In this document: positions 26,335-37,436 of the stretch, in pieces
Layout of the letters: each line of letters starts with the position of its first letter
Numbering within the stretch: position 1 is the stretch's first letter
NCBI RefSeq assembly: GCF_020071995.1
Contig: NZ_JABWTK010000002.1
Span: forward strand, 62,001 to 126,000
DNA from: Planococcus chinensis
GTDB taxonomy: Bacteria > Bacillota > Bacilli > Bacillales_A > Planococcaceae
DNA length: 64,000 nucleotides
Direction of reading: 5' to 3'
Position numbers and translations under genes: made by a program
The notes under the pieces: model-generated
The model's database searches: none
What the model saw: the letters and a program-made list of their open reading frames with translations, nothing else
What the model was told of the DNA's origin: nothing

Positions 26335-26646
26335 AAAAACACCTCCAAATTTTATGTACCTCTATAGCTTTACGAAATGGAACGAAGTAAGTTTCTAAAA
26401 TTGGAAAATAAATTCATATTTTTTTAAAAAGGAATAATAAGTCGGAATTAGTGAAGGCGGCTGCAATCCCATTTGCAGATGAATAGACGCAAGAAGAGAA
26501 ACTCAAATTCCAGGAAATTTGCAAAACGAAGAGACGCATCGAATGGTTAGAGAGAAATTAAATTCGGCTTCTTGAAGAAGACATTGGAACGAAAAAGCCA
26601 AAGGCTGCTTTGTTTATAAGCAGCCCTTGGCTTTTTCGTTGCATAT
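26335..26646. other. 312-bp intergenic region with a possible gene remnant
   Basis: Between the ABC ATPase start and the VOC gene. It holds the ATPase ribosome binding site, an AT-rich stretch, a strong terminator (26588-26640), and a plus-strand frame 26436-26561 encoding about 40 lysine- and glutamate-rich residues interrupted by one TAG at 26484 and ending KTKRRIEWLERN. That frame has no start codon and no ribosome binding site. It may be the decayed end of a lost gene, but I cannot name it. Confidence 0.35.
26588..26640. terminator. Terminator of the VOC gene
   Basis: AACGAAAAAGCCAA (26588-26601) pairs with TTGGCTTTTTCGTT (26627-26640), with an inner stem GGCTGCTT/AAGCAGCC. Ends a few bases from the stop of the minus-strand VOC gene. 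Confidence 0.85.
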
Positions 26647-27048
26647 TCAACTTTGTTCCATGTACACGAGTTCCCATAAATGTCCATCCAGGTCCTGGAA
26701 ACTCCAGCCATACATATACTCATTGTCCATTTTGTCGTTTGACGCCTTGCCGCCTGCAGCGAGCGCTTTATTGACCATTTCATCGACCGCTTCACGGCTG
26801 TCTGCTGATATCGCTGTAATCACTTCGGTGTTGCGGGTTGCGTCCGTTAATTCCTTTTTCGTAAACGTTTTGAAAAACGGTTCCGTCAGCAGCATCACAA
26901 AAATATTCTCTCCGGCAATCATGCAAGCCGCTTTTTCATCCGTCATTTCCGGATGGAATTCAAAACCGAGACTGTTGAAAAAACTCTTCGATTTTTCCAA
27001 GTCTTTAACCGGCAAGTTAACGTAGATCTCTTTCACCTGCAAACCCAT
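26647..27048 (-). CDS. VOC family (glyoxalase/bleomycin resistance-like) protein
   Basis: A 133-residue protein of the vicinal oxygen chelate fold. It begins EIYVNLPVKDLEKSKSFFNSLGFEFHPE, the first beta-alpha-beta unit of this superfamily, and ends YGWSFQDLDGHLWELVYMEQ, where the final Glu is a common metal ligand. Enzymes of this fold range from dioxygenases to antibiotic-binding proteins; nothing here fixes the substrate. It stands alone, with terminators at both ends, in the accessory region. Confidence 0.88.
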   Translation of the reverse strand: MGLQVKEIYVNLPVKDLEKSKSFFNSLGFEFHPEMTDEKAACMIAGENIFVMLLTEPFFKTFTKKELTDATRNTEVITAISADSREAVDEMVNKALAAGGKASNDKMDNEYMYGWSFQDLDGHLWELVYMEQS

Positions 27049-27177
27049 TTTATTCCCTCCTTCCTCTAAAATTCACTCTCCTAACTATTCGGTAAAATTT
27101 CTTCATTCCCTTCACTTGGACGTGGAAATTTCGTCCTGCTCAATTGCGGAATTTCTTATGGATTCTCCCGTAGCTGC

Positions 27178-27213
27178 AGAAAAAAATCCTGCCCCTTTTC
27201 AGGAGACAGGATT
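27178..27213 (-). terminator. Terminator after the dsdA operon
   Basis: AAATCCTG (27183-27190) pairs with CAGGATTT (27206-27213); on the minus strand a T-run follows. It closes the transcript of the small L7/L12-like membrane protein gene. Confidence 0.8.
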
Positions 27214-27221
27214 TCTGTCTG

Positions 27222-27518
27222 TTAAGTATTGCCGCTTAGCGAATCAACGTATTTTTTAGCTTCCAATAGAGAGAGCCCCAGATGTTCTCTTGCCATCTTA
27301 ATAGCCTCTATATCTTTTCCATCCTGTAATAATTGCCGCAGTCCCTCATTGACTGGCGGCTCCTTCAGCGGTTCTTCACTGTTGATGGCTGCAATGGTTT
27401 TCTGCATGTCCGCCAATTGTTTTTCCATCGCTTTCAAGCGGTTGTCCATCATCCCATAAACCAGATAAACTGCCGCAAGAATTGCTCCAGCTATGACGAG
27501 TATCCACGATAAATCCAT
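27222..27518 (-). CDS. Small membrane protein with ribosomal L7/L12 C-terminal-like domain
   Basis: A 98-residue protein. One N-terminal helix (about 5-22) would anchor it in the membrane; a short coiled-coil-like stretch (DNRLKAMEKQLADMQKTI, 25-42) and a Pro/Glu linker follow. The last 40 residues (LLQDGKDIEAIKMAREHLG, then LSLLEAKKYVDSL) resemble the C-terminal domain of ribosomal protein L7/L12, which binds translation GTPases, but no ribosomal function is implied. ATG 27518 has GGAGTG six bases upstream. It lies 33 bp after dsdA in the same direction, probably co-transcribed. Function unknown. Confidence 0.75.
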   Translation of the reverse strand: MDLSWILVIAGAILAAVYLVYGMMDNRLKAMEKQLADMQKTIAAINSEEPLKEPPVNEGLRQLLQDGKDIEAIKMAREHLGLSLLEAKKYVDSLSGNT

Positions 27519-27551
27519 TTCAAGCACTCCTTTTTGCCAAAAATATTTTGC

Positions 27552-28877
27552 TTATAGCAGCGCTTTTCCTTTTTGATAAAAACGGTCTCTGTCTACCTGA
27601 GGAACGAAAGCACCGCCCGTCGCCCAAACAAGGTGGGTTACATTCCCTTCCTTCAAGCCGTGGTCTTCCAAATAAGAAGTTTTCATCACTTCCCCCGGCC
27701 CAATCAGACCTGCAGTTGCAGAAGGTTCGACAAAAATGTCTTCTGTGTCGGCAAGCAATGCCAGCAGCTTGAAGAGTTCGTCATCTTCCAAAGTGTAAAT
27801 GCCGCTGACCAGCTTTTCACTGGTTACAGAGGCAAAGCTCGATGGGCGCCCTACTGCCAGGCCGTCTGCTTCTGTCCGGTTATCAATACCAAAATCCTGG
27901 ACGCTTACTTTGTCTTTTTCGCCAGTCAATAAGCCGATTAAGACTGCCGGAGAATGGGTCGGTTCCACGAAAAAGCAATGCACGGCATCGCCGAATACTT
28001 GCTTCAAGCCGAACGTGATGCCGCCCGGTGCACCGCCTACGCCGCATGGCAAATAGACGAATAAAGGATGGCTTGCATTGACTGTAATCTGTGCTTCTTC
28101 GAGCTGTTTTTTCAAACGGAACGCTGCCACGCTGTATCCCAGGAACAGATGCTTCGATTTTTCATCATCGACAAAATACGCATTGGCATCCGTTTCGGTC
28201 TGCGCCCTGCCAAGTGCGACCGCTTCGCTGAAGTCGCCGGCACATTCATGGACAATGGCCCCATTTGCGCGCAGCAAATCTTTCTTCCACTGCTTGGCAT
28301 CCGCCGACATGTAGACGGATGTTCGAAAGCCGAGCCGTGCACCGACGATGCCAATGCTGAGCCCGAGATTGCCGGTAGATCCGACGCCAATTGAATAATT
28401 GCTGAAAAACTGCTTGAATGCCGGTTTTGAGAACAACTCGTAATTGTCTTCTTCCTTCAGGAGCCCTTCTTCCATCGCCAATTGTTCTGCATGGTACAGC
28501 ACTTCATAAACGCCACCGCGCGCTTTGACAGATCCTGCAATCGGCAGCTCATTGTCGCATTTCAAGAAAAGCGCCCCTTGGACTGCACTGTGGTAATGGG
28601 CATTCAGTGCTTTCTGCATTTCCGGAATTTTGCGGACGGGCGACTCAATGATGCCGTCAGACGGTTCCGCATCCGCAAATTCTTTAGCTAAATAAGGAGC
28701 AAAGCGCTGCCATAGCGATTCCGCCCGTTTCATATCCTCCAGAGAAACCGGAAGTTCGGGAAGTACCGCCATTTCCGATAATTTGGGATTTTGCCACATC
28801 ACCGGCTTTAAAGATATGATGTCTTGCAATAACGGATATCGCTGCTTCCATTCGTTGATTTTCTGCTGGCTTTGCAT
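27552..28877 (-). CDS. dsdA: D-serine dehydratase (D-serine ammonia-lyase)
   Basis: PLP enzyme that converts D-serine to pyruvate and ammonia, removing a toxic D-amino acid or using it as carbon and nitrogen source. The PLP-binding motif IAGSVKARGG carries Lys118, the same number as in E. coli DsdA. A glycine-rich loop SIGVGSTGNLGLSIG binds the phosphate, and CGVGGAPGG lies further on. At 441 residues it has normal length. The ATG at 28877 is preceded by GGAGGGG; an ATG three codons earlier sits inside that site. No dsdR-type regulator or D-serine permease is adjacent. Confidence 0.94.
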   Translation of the reverse strand: MQSQQKINEWKQRYPLLQDIISLKPVMWQNPKLSEMAVLPELPVSLEDMKRAESLWQRFAPYLAKEFADAEPSDGIIESPVRKIPEMQKALNAHYHSAVQGALFLKCDNELPIAGSVKARGGVYEVLYHAEQLAMEEGLLKEEDNYELFSKPAFKQFFSNYSIGVGSTGNLGLSIGIVGARLGFRTSVYMSADAKQWKKDLLRANGAIVHECAGDFSEAVALGRAQTETDANAYFVDDEKSKHLFLGYSVAAFRLKKQLEEAQITVNASHPLFVYLPCGVGGAPGGITFGLKQVFGDAVHCFFVEPTHSPAVLIGLLTGEKDKVSVQDFGIDNRTEADGLAVGRPSSFASVTSEKLVSGIYTLEDDELFKLLALLADTEDIFVEPSATAGLIGPGEVMKTSYLEDHGLKEGNVTHLVWATGGAFVPQVDRDRFYQKGKALL

Positions 28878-28933
28878 TGATTTCATCCCCTCCGACTAAA
28901 GATGGTCTTTGCTCCATCATACACGAAAATCGT

Positions 28934-29611
28934 TTATTTTCTTGAAAAGCCGCTGATTATTTTCGAAGCAGCGAGAAGCAATAGCCCTGCGATTATAAAC
29001 ATCCACCATCCGATAGAGATCACAGGACCGAATTCCGGAATCAGGATGATTGCAAGCATCATCACGGCAAATGCTCCTCCGCCTGCCAAACCAGCTTTAA
29101 CATAGCCGCTAAACGATTTTTTCTTAGGTTTGAACAACGTGGAGCGCATAATTTTGAAAAACAGCACCACGCCGACAAAGCCAATTCCCGTAATAACGAT
29201 CAACAAACTGAGCAACTGGCCAAGCGATACGTCGGTCTCTACAGGTTCGAACAAAGATATTAGCAGATTTATGGCCCCGTAAGTCAAACTGAACCAGCCG
29301 GCCAATCCCGCTACTTGTGAGATGGCGAATAAAGCGGAACTGCGCTTTTTCTCACGCGGCAAGTTTTCAATCAGTTCATCTGCATAGGCTTTTGGATTGC
29401 TGCCAAAAACTTCAGCCGCAGACTTCCCGTATTGCTGGCCTTCCAGCAAATGGTCAAGCAAATCCATCAGGACTTCTTCGGTGGCATGTTCATCAACCCG
29501 AAGATCAGTCCGCACATACACCAGAAAATCTTCGTAAACCGCCAAATTTTCCTCATTCAAGTCTTCCCGTTTGTTGTTGTTCTGTTCAATCAATTCATCT
29601 GTCATCCTCAT
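28934..29611 (-). CDS. HAAS-domain membrane protein (DUF1700-like), partner of PadR
   Basis: A 225-residue protein whose first 90 residues are a hydrophilic helical HAAS-type domain (EEVLMDLLDHLLEGQQYGK, then FGSNPKAYADELIENLPREK). Four hydrophobic segments follow (about 95-120, 132-155, 170-192, 198-217). Genes of this class are regularly paired with a PadR repressor upstream; they are thought to couple membrane conditions to the regulator, but the mechanism is not settled. ATG overlaps the padR stop by four bases, so the pair is translationally coupled. Co-regulated by the operator and repeat array upstream of padR. Confidence 0.8.
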   Translation of the reverse strand: MRMTDELIEQNNNKREDLNEENLAVYEDFLVYVRTDLRVDEHATEEVLMDLLDHLLEGQQYGKSAAEVFGSNPKAYADELIENLPREKKRSSALFAISQVAGLAGWFSLTYGAINLLISLFEPVETDVSLGQLLSLLIVITGIGFVGVVLFFKIMRSTLFKPKKKSFSGYVKAGLAGGGAFAVMMLAIILIPEFGPVISIGWWMFIIAGLLLLAASKIISGFSRK

Positions 29612-29940
29612 TGTGTTCCACCCCTTTTCAGTAATTCACTGACTGGTGCTGCAATTTGGCGCCATTCTTCCGAAATTTCTTCGAGCTCTTTTTTGCCGCT
29701 GTCGGTCAAAAAATAATACTTGCGGTTCGGGCCGGATGCGGAAGGCCGCATTTCCCCTTTGATGAAGCCGTTTTTCTGGAGCCGGAGCAGTACAGGATAA
29801 ATGGTGCCGTCACTGATGTCCGGCAGCCCGATCTGCTGCAGCTTCTGTGACAATTCGTAGCCATAAACCGGTTCCGCTTCCACTACCGCCATGACGCAGG
29901 CATCCAGTACCCCTTTCAATAATTGGCTTCTGCTCGCCAT
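29608..29940 (-). CDS. PadR family transcriptional regulator
   Basis: A 110-residue winged-helix regulator of the short PadR subfamily. It begins MASRSQLLKGVLDACVMAVV, with GYELSQKLQQIGL and DGTIYPVLLRLQKNGFI forming the recognition helix and wing, and the C-terminal dimer helix from about residue 78. ATG 29940 is chosen because GGAGGTG lies nine bases upstream; the longer frame starts inside the operator. PadR proteins of this kind usually repress their own operon. The upstream region has an extensive dyad and a phased repeat array (29961-30149). Confidence 0.9.
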   Translation of the reverse strand: MASRSQLLKGVLDACVMAVVEAEPVYGYELSQKLQQIGLPDISDGTIYPVLLRLQKNGFIKGEMRPSASGPNRKYYFLTDSGKKELEEISEEWRQIAAPVSELLKRGGTQ

Positions 29941-29960
29941 ATAGTTGTCCACCTCCACGG

Positions 29961-30016
29961 TACTTGGCAAAACAAGATAGCTAAGTTAAAAAATAGCTAC
30001 CTTGCGTAGCCAAGTA
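29961..30016. promoter_or_regulatory. Concentric inverted-repeat operator upstream of padR
   Basis: Two nested dyads share the same centre (between 29988 and 29989). The outer arms are TACTTGGC (29961-29968) and GCCAAGTA (30009-30016). The inner arms are CAAGATAGCTA (29973-29983) and TAGCTACCTTG (29994-30004), with one mismatch. A further GCTAC/GTAGC dyad overlaps the right half (29996-30010). It lies downstream of the padR promoter, overlapping the transcription start region and leader, a position suited to PadR autorepression. Confidence 0.7.
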
Positions 30017-30025
30017 GTTGCCTAC

Positions 30026-30054
30026 ATCTTATTTTATTTTCAGAAAATTGTCAA
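30026..30054 (-). promoter_or_regulatory. padR-HAAS operon promoter
   Basis: Minus strand TTGACA (30049-30054, consensus) and TAAGAT (30026-30031) with a 17-bp spacer. Transcription would start near 30019, at the edge of the dyad operator. Confidence 0.8.
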
Positions 30055-30077
30055 CGGGTATGTTGAAATTTTTTGCT

Positions 30078-30149
30078 TACTGTCCGTTCGACAGTATATA
30101 CTGTCTGCCGAACCTCAAATACTGTCCGGAAATGCCTTTTTACTGTCCG
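30078..30149. repeat. Four 21-bp-phased TACTGTCYG direct repeats
   Basis: TACTGTCCG at 30078, TACTGTCTG at 30099, TACTGTCCG at 30120 and 30141: the four start points are exactly 21 bp apart, two turns of DNA. The 12 bp between copies are unrelated. An inverted copy of seven of the nine bases (CGACAGTA) sits at 30089-30096. Read on the minus strand the units are CGGACAGTA, beginning 24 bp upstream of the padR -35 box. Confidence 0.7.
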
Positions 30150-30152
30150 CAA

Positions 30153-30181
30153 CAAAAAAAGCCGACCCAAAGGTCAGCTTT
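30153..30181 (-). terminator. pyrE (pyr operon) terminator
   Basis: On the minus strand AGCTGACC, a short loop and GGTCGGCT form a hairpin with one T-G pair, followed by TTTTTTT (plus-strand A-run 30154-30160). It begins at the pyrE stop codon and ends the ten-gene pyr operon, leaving only the repeat array between it and the padR promoter. Confidence 0.8.
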
Positions 30182-30802
30182 ATAGGGTTCCTGCTTTCAA
30201 ACTTTCGTGCCAATCGGCGAGCATCGGCAAATCTTCTTCTGAAATGGCGTTCATTTCCATCGCTTCTTCGACCAGTGCCGGGAAGTTGGTCAGCGTATGG
30301 AATGTAAAGCCTGCGCCGGTAATCGCTTCGATCGACTGCGGCAAATCGTATGTAAAAATGGCGACGATGCCGAGCACGTCAAAGCCGGCTGCTTTCAAGC
30401 CTTCTGCTGCCTGCAGGACAGAGCCGCCTTTGGAAATCAAATCTTCCACAACCACGACTTTTTTGCCGGGTTCGACCTTGCCTTCAATCATATTGCCCTG
30501 GCCATGCTCTTTCGCTTTCGAACGCACGTAAACCATCGGCAAGTCCAGAAGATCACTAACCCAGGCAGCATGCGGAATGCCGGCGGTTGCCGTTCCTGCC
30601 ACCACTTCACAGTCCGGATAGGATTCCTGAATCAGTCCCGCCAATCCTTTGGCGATCTCTTTCCGAACCTTAGGGTACGACATCGTCAGGCGGTTGTCGC
30701 AGTAAATCGGTGATTTGATGCCGGATGCCCAAGTGAACGGGTCTTGCGGGCGCAGTTCGACTGCACCGATATTGAGTAATTGTCTTGCGATATGCTGTTT
30801 CA

Positions 30803-30806
<4 letters not shown>
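30180..30806 (-). CDS. pyrE: Orotate phosphoribosyltransferase
   Basis: Adds PRPP to orotate to form OMP. The 208-residue protein begins [20 protein letters not shown] and contains [16 protein letters not shown] and the PRPP-binding motif [14 protein letters not shown]. Two adjacent ATGs (30806, 30803) are possible; the first overlaps the pyrF stop as ATGA and GGAGCGG serves both. It is the last gene of the pyr operon, directly followed by a terminator. Confidence 0.95.
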
Positions 30807-33160
<2,354 letters not shown>

Positions 33161-33164
<4 letters not shown>

Positions 33165-36100
33165 ACGCCAGCTCCCATTTCTTCTGCAGAAAATGTCATT
33201 GATTCGATGACGCGCAGCATCGCTTCTGCTGTGTCGAGCGACGTTAAGCACGGTACACCGTTTTCCACCGATTCGCGGCGGATGCGGAAACCGTCCCGCT
33301 CCGGCTGTTTGCCTCGCGTCAAGGTATTGATGACCAGCTGAGCATCACCGTTTTGGATCACATCAATCAAGGTCTTGCCTTCTGAACCGATCTTGCCGAT
33401 CGTCGTCACGCGGATGCCTGCCAGTTCGAGCGACTTTGCAGTTCCTTCGGTCGCCAGGATGTGGTAGCCGATTGCAGTGAAACGTCTCGCCAGGCCGATT
33501 GCTTCCGCTTTGTCTTTATCGGAAATTGTCATCAGCACAGAACCGTGGTCTTTGATTTCCATGCCTGCTGCTACAAGTCCTTTGTAGAGGGCTTTTTCAA
33601 GCGTGGAATCTTTGCCCATCACTTCGCCTGTCGATTTCATTTCCGGTCCGAGCGTGATGTCGACGCGGCGCAGTTTCGCGAACGAGAACACCGGCACTTT
33701 CACATAGACGCCTTTTGAAAGCGGCGCAAGTCCAGGAGTGAAGCCCTGTTCCGTGATGCTGTGTCCGAGAATCGCTTTCATGGCGATATTGGCCATCGGG
33801 ATGGCCGTAATCTTGCTCATGAACGGCACCGTCCGGCTAGAGCGAGGATTCACTTCGATGACGAACACTTCGCCTTTTGAAATGACGTACTGGATGTTCA
33901 ACAAGCCGACAATGTTCAAGCCTTTTGCCAGGCGGGTCGTGTAATCGACCAGGGTGTCCAGCAGTTCCTGGGAGATGTTCTGCGTCGGGTAGACCGCAAT
34001 CGAATCGCCTGAGTGGACGCCGGCACGTTCGATATGTTCCATGATCCCTGGAATCAAGACGTTTTCTCCGTCCGAAATGGCGTCGACTTCGATTTCAATC
34101 CCCGTCAAATACCGGTCCACCAGCACCGGATGTTCCGGGCTCGCTTCCACGGCATGCTCCATATAATGGCGCAGGTCCTTTTCGTTGTAGACGATTTCCA
34201 TCGCGCGCCCTCCGAGGACGTAGGACGGGCGGACAAGTACCGGATAGCCGATGTCTGAAGCGATGACCACCGCTTCTTGCGCTGATACTGCTGTTTTGCC
34301 GAGCGGCTGCGGAATACCGATTTCATGCAGGGCCGCTTCGAATTTATTGCGGTTTTCCGCACGGTCCAAGTCTTCCAGAGACGTACCGAGAATTTTCACG
34401 CCGTTTTGTTCCAGCTTGTCTGCCAGATTGATGGCCGTCTGGCCGCCGAACTGGACGACAACGCCTTTTGGCTGTTCAATTTCAATGATGTGCATGACAT
34501 CTTCAACCGTCAGCGGCTCAAAGTACAATTTATCCGAAATGGAGAAGTCGGTGGAAACCGTTTCCGGGTTGTTGTTGATGATGATTGCTTCGTAACCTGC
34601 TTCTTTGATGGCCCAGACAGAATGGACCGTGGCATAATCGAATTCGACGCCTTGGCCGATGCGGATCGGACCTGATCCAAGGACGATGATGCTTTCTTTG
34701 TCGGTCCGGATCGATTCGTTTTCGTCTTCGTAGGTGCCGTAGAAATACGGTGTTTCCGATTCGAACTCCGCGGCGCATGTATCAACCATTTTATAGACCG
34801 GCATCAATTTCTGTTCTTTTCTCCAGTTGTAGACTTCCTGGGCAGTGGTTCCCCAGAGCTTGGCAATTGTAATGTCCGCAAAGCCCATCCGTTTCGCTTT
34901 TTTCGCTGCTGCAAAGTCAAAGCGGTTTTCTTTCAGCACATTCTCGAACTGGACAATGTTTTCGAATTTTTTCAAGAAGAACAAGTCGATTTGGCTCCAG
35001 CTGTGGATGGTTTCAATGCTCACCCCGCGGCGAAGTGCTTCCCCGATAAAGAACAAGCGCTCATCGCCGGCCCGGCAAATGCGTTTTTGGATCCACTCAT
35101 CGCTCATGGCATCTGCATTTTTCAAAGCCAAATGGAACTGTCCGGTTTCAAGGGAGCGGACGGCTTTCAAAATCGCCTCTTCAAATGAGCGGCCCATCGC
35201 CATGACTTCTCCTGTGGCTTTCATTTGTGTGCCCAAGTTGCGTTTTGCCGATTCGAACTTGTCGAACGGCCAGCGTGGAATTTTTGCTACTACATAATCG
35301 AGTGCCGGTTCGAACGAGGCATACGTGCGCCCCGTTACCGGGTTGATCATTTCATCGAGCGTCAGGCCGACTGCAATTTTTGCCGCGAGTTTGGCAATCG
35401 GATAGCCCGTCGCTTTGGAAGCGAGTGCCGAAGAACGGCTGACGCGCGGGTTCACTTCGATGATGTAGTACTGGAAGCTGTATGGGTCGAGTGCCAGCTG
35501 GACGTTGCAGCCGCCTTCGATTTTCAATGCCCGGATGATTTTCAGCGAGACATTGCGCAGCATCTGGTATTCCCGGTCAGACAAAGTCTGGCTCGGCGCT
35601 ACGACAATCGAATCGCCGGTATGGATGCCGACGGGATCGATGTTTTCCATATTGCAGACGACGATGGCTGTGTCGTTGGCGTCTCGCATCACTTCATATT
35701 CGACTTCTTTCATTCCGGCAATCGATTTCTCGAGCAAACATTGCGTGACCGGGCTGTATTTCAATCCGCTCGTGACGATTTCCTGCAGTTCCTCTTGCGT
35801 GTGGCAGATGCCGCCGCCAGTACCGCCAAGCGTGAACGCCGGGCGGACAATCACTGGGAATCCGACGCGCTCAACGAAATTCTGGGCTTCGTCAAGGTTG
35901 TGGATAATATCGGAATCCGGAACCGGTTCGCCGAGTTCATTCATCAAAGTGCGGAACAAATCGCGGTCTTCCGCTTTATGGATGGCTTCGAGTTTCGTCC
36001 CCAAAATTTCGATACCCAGTTCATCCAGGATTCCCGATTCGTCCAGTTCAATCGCCATATTGAGCCCCGTCTGGCCGCCAAGCGTCGGAAGCAGCGCATC

Positions 36101-36349
36101 CGGACGTTCTTTCCGGAGAATGCGGCTGACAAAATCCAGTGTAATCGGCTCGATGTAGACCTTATCGGCGATTTCGGTATCAGTCATGATCGTTGCCGGA
36201 TTGGAGTTAATCAGGATGACGCGGTAGCCTTCTTCTTTTAACGCCAGGCAGGCTTGTGTTCCGGCATAGTCAAATTCTGCAGCTTGTCCGATCACAATGG
36301 GACCGGAACCGATTACGAGGATACTTTGAATGTCTTGTCTTTTAGGCAT
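33161..36349 (-). CDS. carB: Carbamoyl phosphate synthase large subunit
   Basis: Makes carbamoyl phosphate from bicarbonate, ATP and ammonia supplied by CarA. The 1062 residues contain two ATP-grasp halves, the first from [20 protein letters not shown] and the second from [20 protein letters not shown] near residue 555, each with an IEVNPR motif. A C-terminal MGS-like regulatory domain begins near residue 935. Located in the pyr operon between carA and pyrK, it is the pyrimidine-controlled enzyme; a second arginine-type copy could exist elsewhere. AAAGGAG precedes the ATG; it overlaps carA by eight bases. Confidence 0.97.
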
Positions 36350-37436
36350 ATTGCTGCTCCTTTCGAGTTGCGCTCATGATGTCGATAAAACGGTCGAACA
36401 GGTAGTTGGAATCTTCCGGGCCAGGCGATGATTCCGGATGATATTGCACAGTGAATGCCGGGTAGTCCAAGTGGGCAAGCCCTTCGTTTGTGCCGTCGTT
36501 GATGGCTCTATGCGTCACTTTCAGGCGTGTGCCTTTCAAGGTTTCTTCATCCACTGCATAACCGTGGTTCTGGGACGTAATTTCCACTCTTCCGGTCGTC
36601 AAATCTTTTACCGGATGGTTGCCGCCGCGGTGGCCGAATTTCAGTTTGAATGTCCCGGCGCCACACGCACGTGCAAACAATTGGTGGCCGAGGCAGATGC
36701 CGAACAGAGGCACTTGGCCAAGCAGTTCACGGACCACATCCACGCACTCTTCGACGTCTTTCGGGTCTCCCGGTCCGTTTGACAGCATGATGCCGTCCGG
36801 CCCCCAGGCAAGAATTTCCTGAGCTGTCGTGTTGTAAGGCACGACGATCACGTCGCAGTCGCGCTTGTTCAGTTCACGCAAGATGCCGTGCTTCATGCCG
36901 TAGTCGATCAGCACCACCCGTTTGCCGCGTCCCGGGCTTGGATAAGGACGCGCCGTGGAAACTTGCGCCACTTGGTTATGCGGCAACTCCGTCCCTTCCA
37001 GCTTTGCCACCACTTCAGCGACATTCACTTGTTCTCCGGCTGCCGTCAAGACGCCTTTGATGGAACCTTTCGAGCGGATCAGCCGCGTCAGTTTGCGCGT
37101 ATCGATTTCCGCGATTCCTGGAATGTTTTTCATGCGGAACAATTCGTCGAGCGTGGCGTTGCAGCGGAAGTTCGATGGGAATTCCGCCATTTCGCGGACG
37201 ACCATGCCTTTTACAGCAGGCTCGATCGATTCAAAATCATCGCTGTTGATGCCGTAATTGCCGATCAGCGGGTAGGTCATCGTGACAATCTGGCCGCAGT
37301 AGGAAGGATCCGACAAAATTTCCTGATAGCCGGTCATGCTCGTGTTGAACACCACTTCGCCGACTGAAGCATTGTCGCTGCCGAATGCCGTGCCTTCAAA
37401 TACCGTACCGTCTTCTAAGATCAAATAACGTTTCAT
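36342..37436 (-). CDS. carA: Carbamoyl phosphate synthase small subunit (glutaminase)
   Basis: Class I glutamine amidotransferase subunit that releases ammonia for CarB. The N-terminal half begins [19 protein letters not shown]; the C-terminal amidotransferase domain has the nucleophile Cys in [15 protein letters not shown] and the His-Glu pair in [13 protein letters not shown]. 364 residues is standard. ATG 37436 shares a base with the pyrC stop (TGATG). The longer frame upstream is inside pyrC. Confidence 0.96.
   Translation of the reverse strand: MKRYLILEDGTVFEGTAFGSDNASVGEVVFNTSMTGYQEILSDPSYCGQIVTMTYPLIGNYGINSDDFESIEPAVKGMVVREMAEFPSNFRCNATLDELFRMKNIPGIAEIDTRKLTRLIRSKGSIKGVLTAAGEQVNVAEVVAKLEGTELPHNQVAQVSTARPYPSPGRGKRVVLIDYGMKHGILRELNKRDCDVIVVPYNTTAQEILAWGPDGIMLSNGPGDPKDVEECVDVVRELLGQVPLFGICLGHQLFARACGAGTFKLKFGHRGGNHPVKDLTTGRVEITSQNHGYAVDEETLKGTRLKVTHRAINDGTNEGLAHLDYPAFTVQYHPESSPGPEDSNYLFDRFIDIMSATRKEQQYA

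Noticed and set aside
30078..30149. The 21-bp repeats as a CRISPR array
   Set aside because: Only nine bases are conserved per unit, spacers are 12 bp and no cas genes are near; a regulator array fits better.
35225..36241. A 338-codon plus-strand open frame opposite carB
   Set aside because: It lies wholly antisense to the conserved carB gene, is rich in Arg, Phe and Asp as expected of a codon shadow, and has no ribosome binding site.
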